DNA from: Erodium maritimum
Taxonomy: Eukaryota > Streptophyta > Magnoliopsida > Geraniales > Geraniaceae
Direction of reading: 5' to 3'
NCBI GenBank assembly: GCA_963921825.1
Contig: OY997592.1
Location: forward strand, 28,313,730 to 28,377,729
Length of the DNA: 64,000 nucleotides
Part shown: piece by piece, positions 1 through 12,019 of the stretch
Layout: each line of letters begins with the position of its first letter
Position numbering within the stretch: position 1 is the stretch's first letter
Made by a program: the position numbers and the translations under genes
The notes under the pieces: model-generated
What the model saw: the letters and a program-made list of their open reading frames with translations, nothing else
What the model was told of the DNA's origin: nothing
Database searches by the model: none

Positions 1-91
1 GCCCTTAACAATTGATAGGAGTCATTCTGAATTTGAAGGAAGATGCAATGAGCTGTCTACAACCTATTGTGGAAGCAAGCTTGGTTCCTAC
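1..91 (-). pseudogene. Probable distal end of LINE ORF2 interrupted by the solo LTR
   Basis: This stretch and 1863 onward are the two sides of one target: the solo LTR between them is flanked by CCTAC on both sides. If the minus-strand LINE ORF2 at 1863-3448 continued across the insertion site, its 3' end would lie here and before the window starts. No motif is readable in 91 bases, so the assignment rests only on the target-site duplication. Confidence 0.5.
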
Positions 92-1862
92 TGTTAGCAT
101 TTATGCCCGTAGCCCAATCGTAAATGTCCAAATGTAAATATCATAGTTGGCAATATAACAAAGCGGCTTTTGATATTACCTAAGTGTTGGAGTAATATGT
201 CGTGTGTGTTTCCGATCTATACCCACGATGCGAATAGAACCATAGATCAGGATGGATCACACTCGATGTGGTCCCTAGTCAATAGTCTTCGCTAGAAGCG
301 ACTAGTATGAAAGATGACTCTTGATGGCTTACGTTCTATTGGTCATTGGAAAGGTTTCCGGAGTCTGATCATAGACATCATGTGTGGGACATGATGTTGG
401 GCGACCCGACCTGAATATGTTCCATAGATTGAGTCATGAACATGTTCAGAGTCGTTGCTTGTCAGGTATCCTTAGACCGAGGAGTCTATATGATTGCTAT
501 GCAGTAAACAACCAAGTTTGACCTGAAAGCCCAACGTTGCACCGTGACTGGGCTTCCATAACGGTCAGGATTGGCTTGGGGAATGACTGCATGAGTGACA
601 TGATAGGCGGCTAAGGGATGTATCCATCATACTGCGGTATGGGAAAGATATCTAGTTCACGACCGCTTGATCTAGAGTGACTGACGGGAAAAGCATGGCC
701 ATGCGCATGATATGAGATATCATAAGGGTCAGTCATCTCACATATCAAGGAACAGTGATTGAGGATAAGAAGGATGACGGCTCTATGCCTTATCTCAATC
801 AGGATATCAGTGATAAGGGATAATGACAAGGACGGCTGAAAGGTCAGAATCGACAGGGGGCGATTCCTTATGCAGGGTTAGGCGATACTGAGTCTCGTCA
901 GTCGCCACATTAGTAAGATCAAGTAAAATGGTATTTTATGTTGATCTTACCGACATGCATAGACCTAAGGGTCACACCATAAGTTTGTAACTCGATAAGA
1001 ACGCAAGTGGATTGGCTTGGAGGGAGTCGTGTCGGGAATTGCCATAGTGGACGGGCTAGCATGGTGGGCTCGGTATGGGCTCTCTTGGAGAGGCCCATGA
1101 CCGGCCCACATGAGCTAGGCCCAACAAGAACCTAAGGTCAAAGGTTGACTAAGTGGTCTTGTTAAACTAAGTGGGTTGGACCCACTTTCCACTAGTTAAT
1201 AAACTAGCTTAGTTTATTAAGTCTACCATGCAAAGTAGCATGGACACTTGGCAACTTGATGTAGATTAAGTGAGGTGACCTCTTCCACTTAAGTCTACAT
1301 ACAGGGGGTGTTGGAAAGACACAACATGCAAATAAGAGAAGAAAATTTCAGCACAACTTCTAATCTCTCTCATCTTTGCAAACTCCTCCAGAAGCTCCAA
1401 GTTCCATTGTTGCATGTTCTTGAGTTTACAAACTCAAGAACTACGTTGGATTTGATTCCGTTAAGGATACGTAGGCGTCCAAGGGGCTCAAGCCATTCAA
1501 AGTTTGGTGTTATTGAACCAATTTCGGACAAGTAGAAGGTGCTGATTTTCAGCACAGTTTTGTCCGACCAGTCAGTTTCAAGAGAACGATCGGAGGTTCA
1601 TCCAATGTCCGATGAAGCTGATTTTTAGAGTGAATGTTCTCCACATATGGGTCTTCAATGTGACCGAAGGGATTTGAGTTTCAACGGTTCGTTTTCGAGA
1701 TACACCAGCTTAAAGATGAGGCACTTGCAAAGGTAATGTGTACATACCTTTGCTGAATTTTCGGACTTGTTTTTCATATTTGGTAGATTCATCTCGATTG
1801 ATTCGTGATTAATCTTCCGCTGCATTTTGTGTTTAACATGTCCACGACATCGAGACCCAACA
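92..1862 (+). mobile_element. Solo LTR of copia family A (diverged subfamily)
   Basis: It starts TGTTAG and ends CGAGACCCAACA, the same ends as the two LTRs of the complete element at 52171-60633, and is flanked by the 5-bp duplication CCTAC (87-91 and 1863-1867). Length is 1771 bp against 1689 bp in the young element. Blocks shared with other family A LTRs include the first 150 bp, the stretch around 300-560 and the last 300 bp; the middle has diverged. No internal region remains, so this is the product of LTR-LTR recombination. The frames at 611-829 and 1308-1555 are chance frames in LTR sequence. Confidence 0.93.
1169..1220. repeat. Two adjacent hairpins in the solo LTR
   Basis: The arms AAGTGGGT and ACCCACTT (1169-1187, loop TGG) are followed by TTAATAAACTA and TAGTTTATTAA (1196-1220, loop GCT). 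Other family A LTRs carry a different perfect palindrome in the corresponding region (for example 53331-53359), so the fold seems kept while the bases change. Confidence 0.7.
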
Positions 1863-3448
1863 CCTACAAATCCAAATTCTCCAAATGATAATCGATGATA
1901 ACATAGACCAATGCTTCATAGCCCTGAGAGGTCCCAACTGATCGCAGACCAAAAACCAGTTTAGAATGGTCTCTGAAAAGACTGAACTGATTCCCCACCA
2001 CTATAAACATAAAATCCAGATCTCTGAAGTGAAAGAGCAGCCTAAAAATAAATGATCCAAATTTTCAGGTTCCTCACTGCAGAAGAGACACCAAATGTTC
2101 CATTATACAAACCTCTAGCTAGGAGGAAGCACTTTGTTGGCACCCCTTACATACACAATAACCAAGCAAAGGTTGCCACTTTGGGAGGGAGAATATGGGC
2201 CCAAAGTAAAACAGGTCAATCAAGTGAATTATCCCAAGAACCATCCAAGATCTCATACATTTTATGAACTGAAAAACCTCTATGATCAGGAACCCATTTA
2301 GCTATATCAATCCCTCCATTTAGCCGGGTGGAGTTAATTGCATCACATAGTAAGTGAAATTGATCCAATTCTCATCCCCTCAAATCCCTTCTGAAAGTAA
2401 TAATCCAATCCCCATCTGACCAAAAGGATGACACCAAACCAATTTTTTGTGTACTGAGGAGATAAAGTATATGGAAATGAAATTTAAGAGGGATATCCAG
2501 CAACCACTTGTCTTCCCAGAAATGGATCATATTCCCTAAGACCACCTTCCACTGAATTCCAACATCTCCAATAGCATTAGCAAATCTTGGACACATCAGT
2601 AATGATTCCACATGACTGATAAAGCTTTGTCTGTTCTGCAAGAAAAAATTAGAGGGATCCCAAGCTGCATAGTCCCATCCAAATTTAGCACACAACAATT
2701 GTTTCCAAAGAGAATCACTTTCCAATGCAAACCTCCACCACCATCTTGCAAGCAGGGCTTTGTTCATAATGTGTAAATTCTTTATCCCCAAACCCCCAAC
2801 TGACTTTGTCCTACAAATCAGGTTCCACCTAATCTTGTGTAATACTTTCTTTATAATGGATCCATTCCATAAGAATTTCCTTTACCATTTCTCCATATCC
2901 AAGATGACACTTTTTGGGGCTTTAAACAATGACATGTAGTAAAGAGGTAATGAGCTCAAAGAGGATTTAATCAGGGTTATCCTATCTCAAAAGGATCTTG
3001 ACTTTGCTTGCCATAAGCCCAATTTCTTTTTGAATTTGTCTATCACTGGCTCCCAAGTCTTCTTCCTTCTAGGATTAGCTCCCAGTTGAAATCCAAGGTA
3101 ATCAATTGGAATCTCCATAGCTGAGCATACCATGATGTGAGTGATCTCCAAAGTGGAAACAGAAGAAGCATTCAAAACTAGGACTTTGGACTTATGGAAG
3201 TTAATTTTCAACCCTGTGGCTTTTTGTAAACAGTTGAGTGTGTGCTTGAGATTTATAGCATGTTGAGTCCATGCCTCAATAAAAGTGAGGGTGTCATCTG
3301 CAAACTGAAGGTGATAAATCTCAGGCCCTTGATTATTGCACTTGATGCCTGAAAACAAACCATTCTGGATCCCTTTGACCATTAGTTGATGAAGTGTCTC
3401 AGCTAATCCTTTTTGCATTATAATACTTAAGAAGAAATTATAAGTCAT
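1863..3448 (-). pseudogene. LINE (L1 type) ORF2 fragment: RT palm/thumb and zf-RVT region
   Basis: This is the 3' part of a non-LTR reverse transcriptase. On the minus strand, 3448-2987 encodes the RT palm with the catalytic FADDT box followed by GLKINFHKSK. After one in-frame TGA the frame resumes with DRITLIKSSLSSLPLYYMS, one further stop, and GGLGIKNLHIMNKALLARWW (to 2372), typical of plant L1 thumb sequence. Beyond that, 2372-1863 reads with stops through PPKVATFAWL, the zf-RVT region. The 5' side ends abruptly near 3440 in AT-rich DNA, which fits a 5'-truncated insertion or a deletion. No endonuclease or ORF1 is attached. The few stops suggest moderate age. Confidence 0.85.
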
Positions 3449-5056
3449 TGTTTATGATAATAAAGAATTATACTATGATAATTGCCATGTTATCTCGTTC
3501 ATCACAAACATTAGCGTTAATATTTATTTATTTTTGAAAGGGCGGTAATATTTATTTGTTCCAAACAGATATAACATTCTTATAATTCAAAACTAAGTGT
3601 TGATCATATAAAATACTTTAAAATAAAGACTTGAATCGACTTATTAAGAATTCTTCTCTGCCAAATCGCCCTCCGTCTCCTACGATCACTATCGTCGCCG
3701 ACACACCACGATCTCTCTATCACCACCTCCCACGCCTATGGCTTCCCTTACCCTGCACCACCATCTGCGCCACTTTCCCGCTACACGTCCCATGCGATTG
3801 GGATTGTGGATCACCTCCACATATATGAAGCATGACCTCCCACGCCACTGGATCACAGTCTCGCCAAGAACTCACCCGTCGATAGGGAACTCCATACCTA
3901 TGACGCCTTCCCGTGTCCTCACGCTGACCAGAAGAAGAGGAGTTGGGAAATATTCCGACCACGCCTGGCAGCAGAGCCCCATTGGAACATGCCTCTCCCA
4001 TGCTTCGAATCAATTGTCAGGGATCCCCCTCCACCATTGCAGCCCTATGATGAGGATATTTATGGCATGGAGCTCAAATGGCTTCCCTTCTTAGGGAACA
4101 GGAAAGAGGACGTTCCCTAGCCCGAGTGGTCCAACTGCATTCGGAGGACACCCTCGCCGATGCACTTCCATGACCATAGAGAGGCGAGATAAGGTTACCA
4201 TTGACTATATCCCTCTGATCGGTCCAATCGGGATACACCTCCGACCGAACACCCTTTGTCACCAAGTCATCCCTCACCATTATGAGGGAATCAAAAGAGA
4301 CGGTAGATGCTAAAGGGAGAAGAAGGTACTACTCGACTATCCCCACCATGCCTGGAACTCTTATCCGCCAGACTAGGCCCCATGACAAACAATTCACAAC
4401 CAAGAGATATTGGTGGACATGAGCCATGATGGAGAACTGACCGATCAACAAACCCAATAAGCAACACAAGACAACTCGATGTTATGTATGATTCAAGTAA
4501 CTATGGATGTGCGACCATCAGAGCATCCTCGACGGGATCTCAATAGCTAGCAAGACCATCATATTCCACGTCACTTTTTGTTTTAGGAGAGGACACGTAG
4601 AAATCGAGACCATATCGCTGATCATTATTGAAGGACCCACTTTCACATGTTCAGCTAAGAACCAGGAGGCTACCTGTAGACCGTTATGGATGGACGTTTT
4701 AACCTTGAAAAGGGATTTGGCCCTAGGAGGGTACACGCAAGGCAAGCCAAACAACCTTGTTGGTCATCATGATATCCCTAGGACTCCAAGGGGTGTCCCC
4801 GAATAGCCACATCCGGCCTCTATAAAAAAGGATCCATTTGCTCTCCAACTTCCTCTTTTCCCTGTTTTACTCCTCGGACATTTGTTCGGACAAAAGAGAT
4901 TAGTTCAAGTTAAGACGGGGAAAGCATCTTGAAAATCACATGTTGCTCATAGTATAAATAGGTAACCACCCTCTACATTCCTCCCTGGTTCTTCCAGACA
5001 TCCAATTATAGGACCAGTGTTTCGATTGTCCTTGAAATTACTATAAGATCTAGTTA
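3449..5056. repeat. Diverged LTR-like repeat, no recognisable gene
   Basis: 3449-3640 is AT-rich and featureless. 3640-4800 is C-rich with short frames such as REQERGRSLARVVQLHSEDT (around 4085-4150) that I cannot assign. 4740-5050 resembles 10100-10440: both contain a close match to TTGGTCATCATGA, then GACGGGGA, and both end in a block like GTGTTTCGGTTGTC. A TATA-like CTCTATAAAAAAGG lies at 4817-4830. This looks like the U3-R-U5 of an old gypsy-type LTR, but I see no clear TG...CA ends or target duplication. Confidence 0.4.
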
Positions 5057-6960
5057 TCATTTTGGGTTAAGACCATTCGGTCCTGGTGATTTGTCCGGTC
5101 CCATTTGGAAGACAGCTTGGTTAACCTCATCCATTAACGCCTGATTTTGGGGCCCTGTGATTATCGATCTGAATCCTAGGTTCATAGACTGGATGTGTGG
5201 TTCATACGTAGTGAAAAGAGTATGGAAATAGTTCAACAGAAGATGATCCATACTTGTTTCCCGTGAAACTAATTGCCCCTGTTCATCTTGAAGAGAGCAT
5301 ACCTGGTTGATGCGGCGACGAGAAGAAGTCATTGCATGGAAGAATTTGGTATTGCGATCACCATGGTAAACTAACAATGTTTGGCTCGTTGTTTCCAAAA
5401 TGATTCATTCTAGGTCAGGGCTACTTCGTATTGAATTTGATAGGTCTTCCGATGGTTCATACTTGCCTTATCCGTATGTTCGTTCAGGCTGACGATTTGG
5501 TGTTGACGTCGCTTAATTGTCTCTAATGTGGCCCGATACACATCTCGTCCCTATTCATGTAGGACTTCCCCAACTCGGGTCGTACGACTTTTCATCCTAT
5601 TTGGGTCATCACCATTCCAGGATTTCTGCACGAGCATGATGCATTCCGGTTCTTGTGTCTAGTTGGAATCGAACTGGAATTACCTATGTCAGAGTATTAT
5701 GTTGGTCGGGGGAAGCATCAGTAGTATGTGGAAAGTTTTATGACATCGTAGTGCCCTTATTCTGTAGGCGGAGCGTGTCACTTCTCTACACATGTCCCTC
5801 GAGATGAGAGCTCAGTCGAGTCTGGACTCCACTCTGCGTCCCATTCTTCGTCCTCGGAACCATGTGAACTAATGTCCCTCCAGAGGGTTGTATGAAACCT
5901 TAATGTCTTCAAGGACCTCCTGGAACTTGGTAATGACTGCGTGATGGTAAGGGCGACACCCCTTGTGTCCGCTTGGGCAAGAACGACATTGAAATCATCG
6001 ATGAGTACACATCTTCGGGTGTCCCATTTAGCAATTTCTTATAGTGCGACCTAGGTGTGGTGGAAACGACTCTGAATCGGTTCTCCGTATATCCTATTCA
6101 AACAAAACGAGTCTTTTCGGGGGGTTACGACCTAGACATCAATGTAACGAAGATTAGTGTCTAGGATTGTGACCGTCACATCACCCCCCAGAAGAGAGTC
6201 AATCCTCCTTTGTGTCCCTCTTTCGAAGGTACCCATACTCCATCTCGTAAGCCAATATTTATATAGAGAATCGTTGTCCATCAGCCGTTTGTATTGTTTC
6301 ATATATGAAGATCAATTGTGGCTTGTGAGTTCAAATGTTGCCAATGCTAAGTGGTTGTAACCCCCTAATAGTTACGCCATGATCCCCATGGGCTGGGCAA
6401 TTGGATGCACCGGGAGGGGGGGGGGGGTGATTCTCCCAATTGGGTATGAGGTTGTGTGGGGACTATAGTTGGTCTCCCGGAGAAGGAAGAGTTGTCGGGA
6501 CTTGTGGTGCTGAGGGTATAGGAGAATCCGTCCGGTTAGTGGCATCATCCGTAGGTAAATTGGATATGTGTCTTGAGGAAGACAAAATCGGAAATATGGG
6601 GATATCTCCCACAATGAGGGGCGACGATGGTGGCAGCAAGACTATCAGATACATAGGATCTCGGGATCCCATGCCCGTTGGCCTGGGGAAAATGGCGACT
6701 TCCCTCACCATAAACGCAAGTCGAGGTACTGGCCCTGTGGATCGAAAAGACATACAATTTACTGGAGGGAGAGGTACCGTTACCTCGGGAGAAAGGGCCA
6801 CTTGGATTCATGGCTAGTCTTATTGTGATGAGGGAGACGACGATGGTCGTTCTGGTGAAGGGGAGGTGCACATCCATGGCAAAGGTCTTGGTTGGAAGGG
6901 CGAACGAGACAGTTTCGGAAAGGACGACGAGGTCAATGAGACTGAGAAACAACGATCCCT
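5057..6960 (-). pseudogene. Decayed LINE: ORF1 tail, endonuclease and start of RT
   Basis: The minus strand reads in the order expected for an L1. About 6960-6400 looks like the end of ORF1 (NPSGPFSRGNG) and holds a 12-base G run. About 6385-5950 is an apurinic-type endonuclease with many stops, recognisable from VTVTILDTNLRYIDV, then IYGEP, then WDTRRCVLIDDFNVVLAQAD. 5398-5057 is the linker and RT N-terminus (HGDRNTKFFHAMTSSRRRIN, ending KSPGPNGLN). The catalytic RT boxes are missing because the sequence stops at 5057. It is far more decayed than the ORF2 piece at 1863-3448, so the two are probably different copies, although one element split by an insertion and deletion is possible. Confidence 0.75.
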
Positions 6961-7175
6961 AAGTGATCTGTGACGAGACCAACAACGCTAAGTAGACGAC
7001 AAACTAGGGCCAATGGGAGCAGCTAATAAACCCATTTTTTTTATTGATTTGTGATATACAGTATTAAATAAAAGATAATAATAATATTTTTTGTTATTTA
7101 CTATTAAAATAGAATAAGACGAGAATTTTTTTTAAACTGTATCACTGTTATGGGAGATATGTGTTAATTTTAAAA
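6961..7175. other. AT-rich spacer
   Basis: Short AT-rich sequence between two LINE relics. No gene or repeat is recognised. Its right end (7176-7185, AAGTGGTTAA) is the left copy of the target-site duplication of the next element. Confidence 0.5.
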
Positions 7176-7185
7176 AAGTGGTTAA

Positions 7186-9528
7186 AAAAATCAAAATGCT
7201 CTGAAGAACACCTTAGATTGCACACACCACCCTAACAAGGGTTTCATCATTTCCGCCGCCCCCTTTCACCGGCCTCCACCATCACCGGTCCACTACAGCC
7301 TGCACCTTCATCACAGCGTGCATCTTCCGCCCGCTCGCCACTTTTCAAGCCTCGGCCTCCATTCCCGATCCATTTTTATGGAGTCCATCCAACCCCAACT
7401 ACACCAGCCCGACGAAGAGAAGTCGACTCATCCTGGCTTCTTTCACGGCTTTGCCTTCCCCGCACCGGACGACACCCCACCCGTCGCCCGGACAACCAGC
7501 CCTCGGCTGCACAACATACTCGCCGTCTGAGGGCAGTCCGCTTTCGTCAAGCAAGGGTGCAGTTGTCCTCTACGAGCAACGTCCATCGGAGAAAGCAACA
7601 ACCCCGGAGTGGATGGCCCCTCGTCGTCCACATGTAGAGATTGGCCGCAATCTATCCCATCGACGCGACCAAATAGAGCCGCTGCAGAACCGCGACACCA
7701 CCCCGCCGGCCTCCTTATTGAGATATCGCCCCCCGGGCGTGCATGACTCAGATCCAGTGGGCCGGTCGTCGACCCTCATGATCTGCTCCTTGGCAGGGTG
7801 GGACCCCTTCGGAACGCATCACTCCGATGCCGGATTGGGAGGACGAAGACGAGGAACTGGTCGTTCCGATCGAGGCCGCCCCGGCGGCCAAAAATGGTAA
7901 ATATTTGTTTTCGCTGGCAGGACGGGTCGTCGGGGGGGGGGGGGGGACCCACAACCAGAATGCGGTTTGTGGATTGATGCTGCAGAAATGGAAGGTGGAC
8001 GGAATCCAGGTCGAATACCTATCGTCGGAGGTCATCAGGTTCCACTTCCCGTCCTAGGAACTTATGGAGAACATCCGCCACCGGGGGCCGTGGGGATTCA
8101 AAGGGTATCCGCTATTACTGGAGCCCCTCCGCCCTTACATGCAGGCCAACAACATTGTTTTCAACCATATGGAGATCGGGATTCGGGCTATGAACGTCCA
8201 GAGGGATGCCCGGACCCCAAGTGACCGTGACCTAATAGCCTCCTCCATGGGCACCCTGGGTAACCTCGGCCCCTTTACCGTTTATTAGGTGAGAGGACCA
8301 TTTCTTGTTGATGAGGGTCAGATTGGAGGTGAACCAGCCGTTAAGGAGACGTCTTCGTCTTCATTTCCCTGGTAACACCCAGTCCTCCCTGATTGAGCTG
8401 CAATATGAGAGGCTACCTGAGTTTTGTCGTCGGCGTGGTCGTTTGACACATCGACTACCTGGATGTACGGCTCACCTACCGAGGATTGGGCGGGCGGAGG
8501 ATAGTTATGATAATTCCATACAGGTACCGAGATAATTGGATGTGGATCGCCTGCTGAAGACGGTCTGGCAACGCCCGAGACACATCGAGGAAGCGGAAGT
8601 TGATGACCTCCAGACATGGCTCTCTCTGAACCCGATTGGTAGATCCAGGGAGGAGCTCACGGGGGGAAGCGAGTCCTTTGCAGCATCACCAGTCGCGAGA
8701 CCCTAGGAGATCTCCATAAGGGAGGACTATCACCCGAAGTCTGACAACATGACTAAGACTGCCCTGGGAAGGGCAGTCAACACATTGTAGGGAGGATCCC
8801 CGAGAGCATATGGGGGGCCACCGGGGTTCACAAAGCCTGACAACCTGGATAACGTCCACAATGCTGGGGGTGCTCTTTTCCCGGACAGATATGCAGGTGC
8901 CCTGGGTTCACAAGCTGAGAAGAAGAAAGATCCCATGGTTCTGTCCGGAAATGCATGTCCCATCAGATCGAAGGAAATAAAGACAAGCATGAAGACGAGT
9001 AGTGGGAAACTATACGCTAGAGGTCCAAGGACAAAGAAACTTCTGGAGTTTTCGGGCTCCATATCAAGAGAGTACAAGCCGCACAAGGTCGAGGAGGACC
9101 AGATGACCCAAGCAGAGGTAGGACAGCCTCCTATGCAGGAATGAGAAGACCCGGCGTGGGTGGGTCTGGCCGCTACTGGCCTATATCCACAGACCAGGGA
9201 CAACCAGTGCTGGAAGGTCTCGGGAAACCCGCATTCACAACTCTCTACCTTTGGTCGTTCTTTTATTATTTCGTTTTTTGCTCGAACTGTTTGCTTTATG
9301 TTTTGGTTTGGACAATTTTCCTTATGTCTCGTTGTTTTGAGACGTTGGTAAGGGGATGTCGTGATGTATTGTCTACGATAACAAGTAGCCTATTTCTATG
9401 GGTCCATGAGTGCTGGGCTTGCCACGGTCGGCCTAGACACATATCTGGAACTCAGAGCGGTTACGCTCTACACTGTATGGTTTTTTATTTGCATTAGTGC
9501 ACTTCCCCGGTTACCCGTTTCAAAAAAG
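7186..9528 (+). mobile_element. ORF1-only L1-type retroposon with TSD
   Basis: The 2.34-kb insertion is bounded by the 10-bp direct repeat AAGTGGTTAA (7176-7185 and 9529-9538) and ends in CGTTTCAAAAAAG, a short poly(A)-like tail. Inside, the plus strand carries a decayed L1 ORF1 (about 7440-9150) followed by roughly 370 bp of noncoding 3' end. No endonuclease or RT sequence is present between the ORF1 tail and the A-rich end. It therefore looks like an integrated copy of an RNA lacking ORF2, not a 5'-truncated L1, which would keep the 3' half of ORF2. Confidence 0.7.
7827..8535 (+). pseudogene. L1 ORF1 (DUF4283-like domain and CCHC knuckle), broken
   Basis: ORF1 proteins of plant L1s bind the element RNA. 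Frames in succession read PDWEDEDEELVVPIEAAP (7827 on), then GGLMLQKWKVDG-like sequence, then MENIRHRGPWGFKGYPLLLE (8064 on, typical of DUF4283), then LMRVRLEVNQPLRRR and YERLPEFCRRRGRLTHRLPG followed by C (to about 8468). The last matches the ORF1 zinc knuckle CX2CX4HX4C with the second Cys replaced by Arg. Frame changes and stops separate the blocks. A 15-base G run at 7932-7946 lies inside and may cause one of the frameshifts. Confidence 0.7.
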
Positions 9529-9538
9529 AAGTGGTTAA

Positions 9539-10450
9539 TATACGCCCGTGTCTTATTAAATAATTGTTAAAAATTTAAGGGTAAGATCAATATTTCAACA
9601 TAATGTTTTCAGAAAAATAATTCTTTCAAGATGAATATAAATAAATCTATACGACGATTGAATTAAAACTCAACTAGGACATAATGAACTAAGTGGAAGT
9701 ATTCTCTCTCGTTGCAAAACATGGAATCCGACCATAGGTTTATATAGCATACACGACGCATGGTCTTCTCTGGTAAACTTTTCAGTCTAACCTTCATTGC
9801 TATCGCTCGTCCCGAAGTCCCATCTTCTCTTCCATCCGTCCTGTCGAGCTCGTCTGTTGGATCCGGCTCTCCACATGAATCCCGCACGAGGCGCCCAAGA
9901 TCTGCGACATCATCTTGTTATCTTCCACACCTATTGCCTTTGTTGCCGCCTCTACACTAGTTTCCATCAAACACATCTCCATGACATCAACCGCTACTAT
10001 TGGCTCCGCCCTAACCGGCGCCGCCTCCACCACCTATGAGTCCACCGCATCTGTCTAATCTACTGTCCTTGATGTATGGCAAACTAGGAAGTATCAACCA
10101 GATAAGGTTTACCGAACAACCTCGTTGGTCATCATGAGGCCCCAATGGCATCACAAGCTGCCTTAGAGGAGCCACACCCTGCCCCTTAAGGAACGAATAC
10201 TTTCTGTTCCTTTGTTCGTCAACCTGCTCTATTCCCAAGTATACTCCTTTGACGACTATTACGACACAACAAGCCAATTCACATCGAGACGGGGATATTT
10301 TATTTGATTTTATTCGCCAACCACCATGAATATGGAACCACCCCCTTAAGTTATCCCTACTAATACCAGGCATTCTGTCATAGGATTAGTGTTTCGGTTG
10401 TCACCGAAATTGCATCTCGTTTTATTTTTATTTTCTGTTATCGTACAAAT
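9539..10450. repeat. AT-rich spacer and second diverged LTR-like repeat
   Basis: 9539-9760 is AT-rich with nothing recognised. 9760-10450 is C-rich; its last 350 bp resemble 4740-5050 (shared TTGGTCATCATGA, GACGGGGA and GTGTTTCGGTTGTC blocks). It is probably another copy of the same old gypsy-type LTR. The frame at 10011-10373 on the minus strand has no recognisable product. Confidence 0.4.
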
Positions 10451-11847
10451 TGTTAGTCTTAGTTCCCGTAGTTCAATCATAAATGTCCAAATGTATATAT
10501 CATCATTAGCAATAAGATTAAAGTGGCTTTATATTACTTATGTGTTGGAGTAATATATCGATATGTGCTCTGATCTATGCCCGTCATGTGAATAGAACCA
10601 TAGATTGAGATGGATCAGACTCGATGGGCCCCTAGTCAACAAAGCTTCACTAGAAGCGACTAGTATGAAAGATGGCTCTTTATGGCTTACGTTTTGTTAG
10701 TCATTGGAATGAGATTCTGGAGTCTGATCATAGATATCATGTGAGACATGATATTGGACGACCCGACATGAATATGTGCCATAGATAGTGTCATGAACAT
10801 ATTCATTGTCGTAGCTTGTCATGTATCCTTAGACCAAGGAGTCTTTGTGATCGCTATGTAGTAGACAAGTAAGTTTGACCTGAGCCTAACGTTTCCCGTA
10901 ATAGGGCTTCCATAACGGCCAGGATTGGTTTGGGGAAGGATTGCATGAGTCACACGAAAGATGGCTAAGGGATTTATCCATCATACTACGGCATAGGAAA
11001 GATATCGGTTCTCGCCGCTTGATCGAGAGTGACTGAAAGAATAGCATGACCATGCACATGATACTGAGTATCATATATTTAATCATCTCATATATCAAGG
11101 AACAATGATTGAGAATAATAAGGATGACGACTCTTTGCCTTATCTTAATCAGGATATCAGTGATAAAAGGATAATGACAGGGACGACAGAAAGGTTAAAA
11201 TCGATTGGGTCGATTCGCTATGCAATGTCAGGCAATTCTAAAGTCTCATTAGTTGCCACTTATATAGGATCAAGTAAAATGGGATTTTACGTTGGTCTAT
11301 CGACATGCATAAACCTAAGGGTCGCACCGAAGGATGAAACGCATTGACACATTTATGGAGAATGGCCAAAAGAGAGTTGTCTCAGGACATGACCAAAACA
11401 GGGTTTTGGGTCATGTGCCCGTAAGTGAATAGGACTTTGCGGATCGAGACAAGGCTTGGAGTCTTGGATTGATCACGTCGGTTAATGTTGTACATTTCCA
11501 TTATACAAGGCTTAGAGGCGATGAGCACGTCACGGGACCTCGTTGGGAACGACCATGAGCCATGTTCCAAGAGGCCCATGAAAGGCCCATGCAACCAAGG
11601 CCCATGGAACTAATTAATCAAGTCTTGATTAATTAGTACTAAGTAAGAAAGACAAGGATTAAGGTGTTGGTGATTCACCACCTAACCCCATCTTGTCTAG
11701 CCATACTTTGTCATATTTACACCTTACTTGTCACCATACTTGTCTCATGCCTTTAGTGGGAAAAGTATGGGGTTTGTTATGTTTAAGTCATCTTTTTTCA
11801 ACATAACAAACACGATTAAGGTGTTGGTGATTCACCACCTAACCCCA
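10451..11847 (+). repeat. 5' LTR of outer family A element, 3' end deleted
   Basis: It begins TGTTAGTCTTAGT and follows the young LTR (52171-53859) to about its base 1360 (11813). The remaining LTR end, the PBS and about 200 bp of leader are missing. At the break sits a 34-bp block (11814-11847) that is a second copy of 11657-11690 from the same LTR; then the sequence resumes inside the leader at GGTCTCGGGAG. The palindrome ACTAATTAATCAAG/CTTGATTAATTAGT is intact near 11610-11638. Confidence 0.88.
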
Positions 11848-12019
11848 TTTTTGGGTCTCGGGAGCAGGACTCTCGGGGAGCCGAAACCGGGACCGAACGG
11901 GGCTCCGTTGGACGGAGCTAGGCCAAGCATGACCATTGGATGGTTGATATGCCAAGGCTAAACCGTTTTGCTAGTTATGACGAGTTTGGAACCGTCATGA
12001 CGAACTCGAAGATCAAATG

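Noticed and set aside
3631-4094. Overlapping plus and minus frames of about 100 codons
   Set aside because: Overlap in C-rich DNA with no domain and no codon pattern; no consistent frame across the region.
1863-5398. Joining the ORF2 fragment at 1863-3448 with the LINE at 5057-6960 as one element
   Set aside because: They are in the right order and strand, but the first is well preserved and the second heavily decayed, and about 130 RT residues are missing between them. Kept separate.
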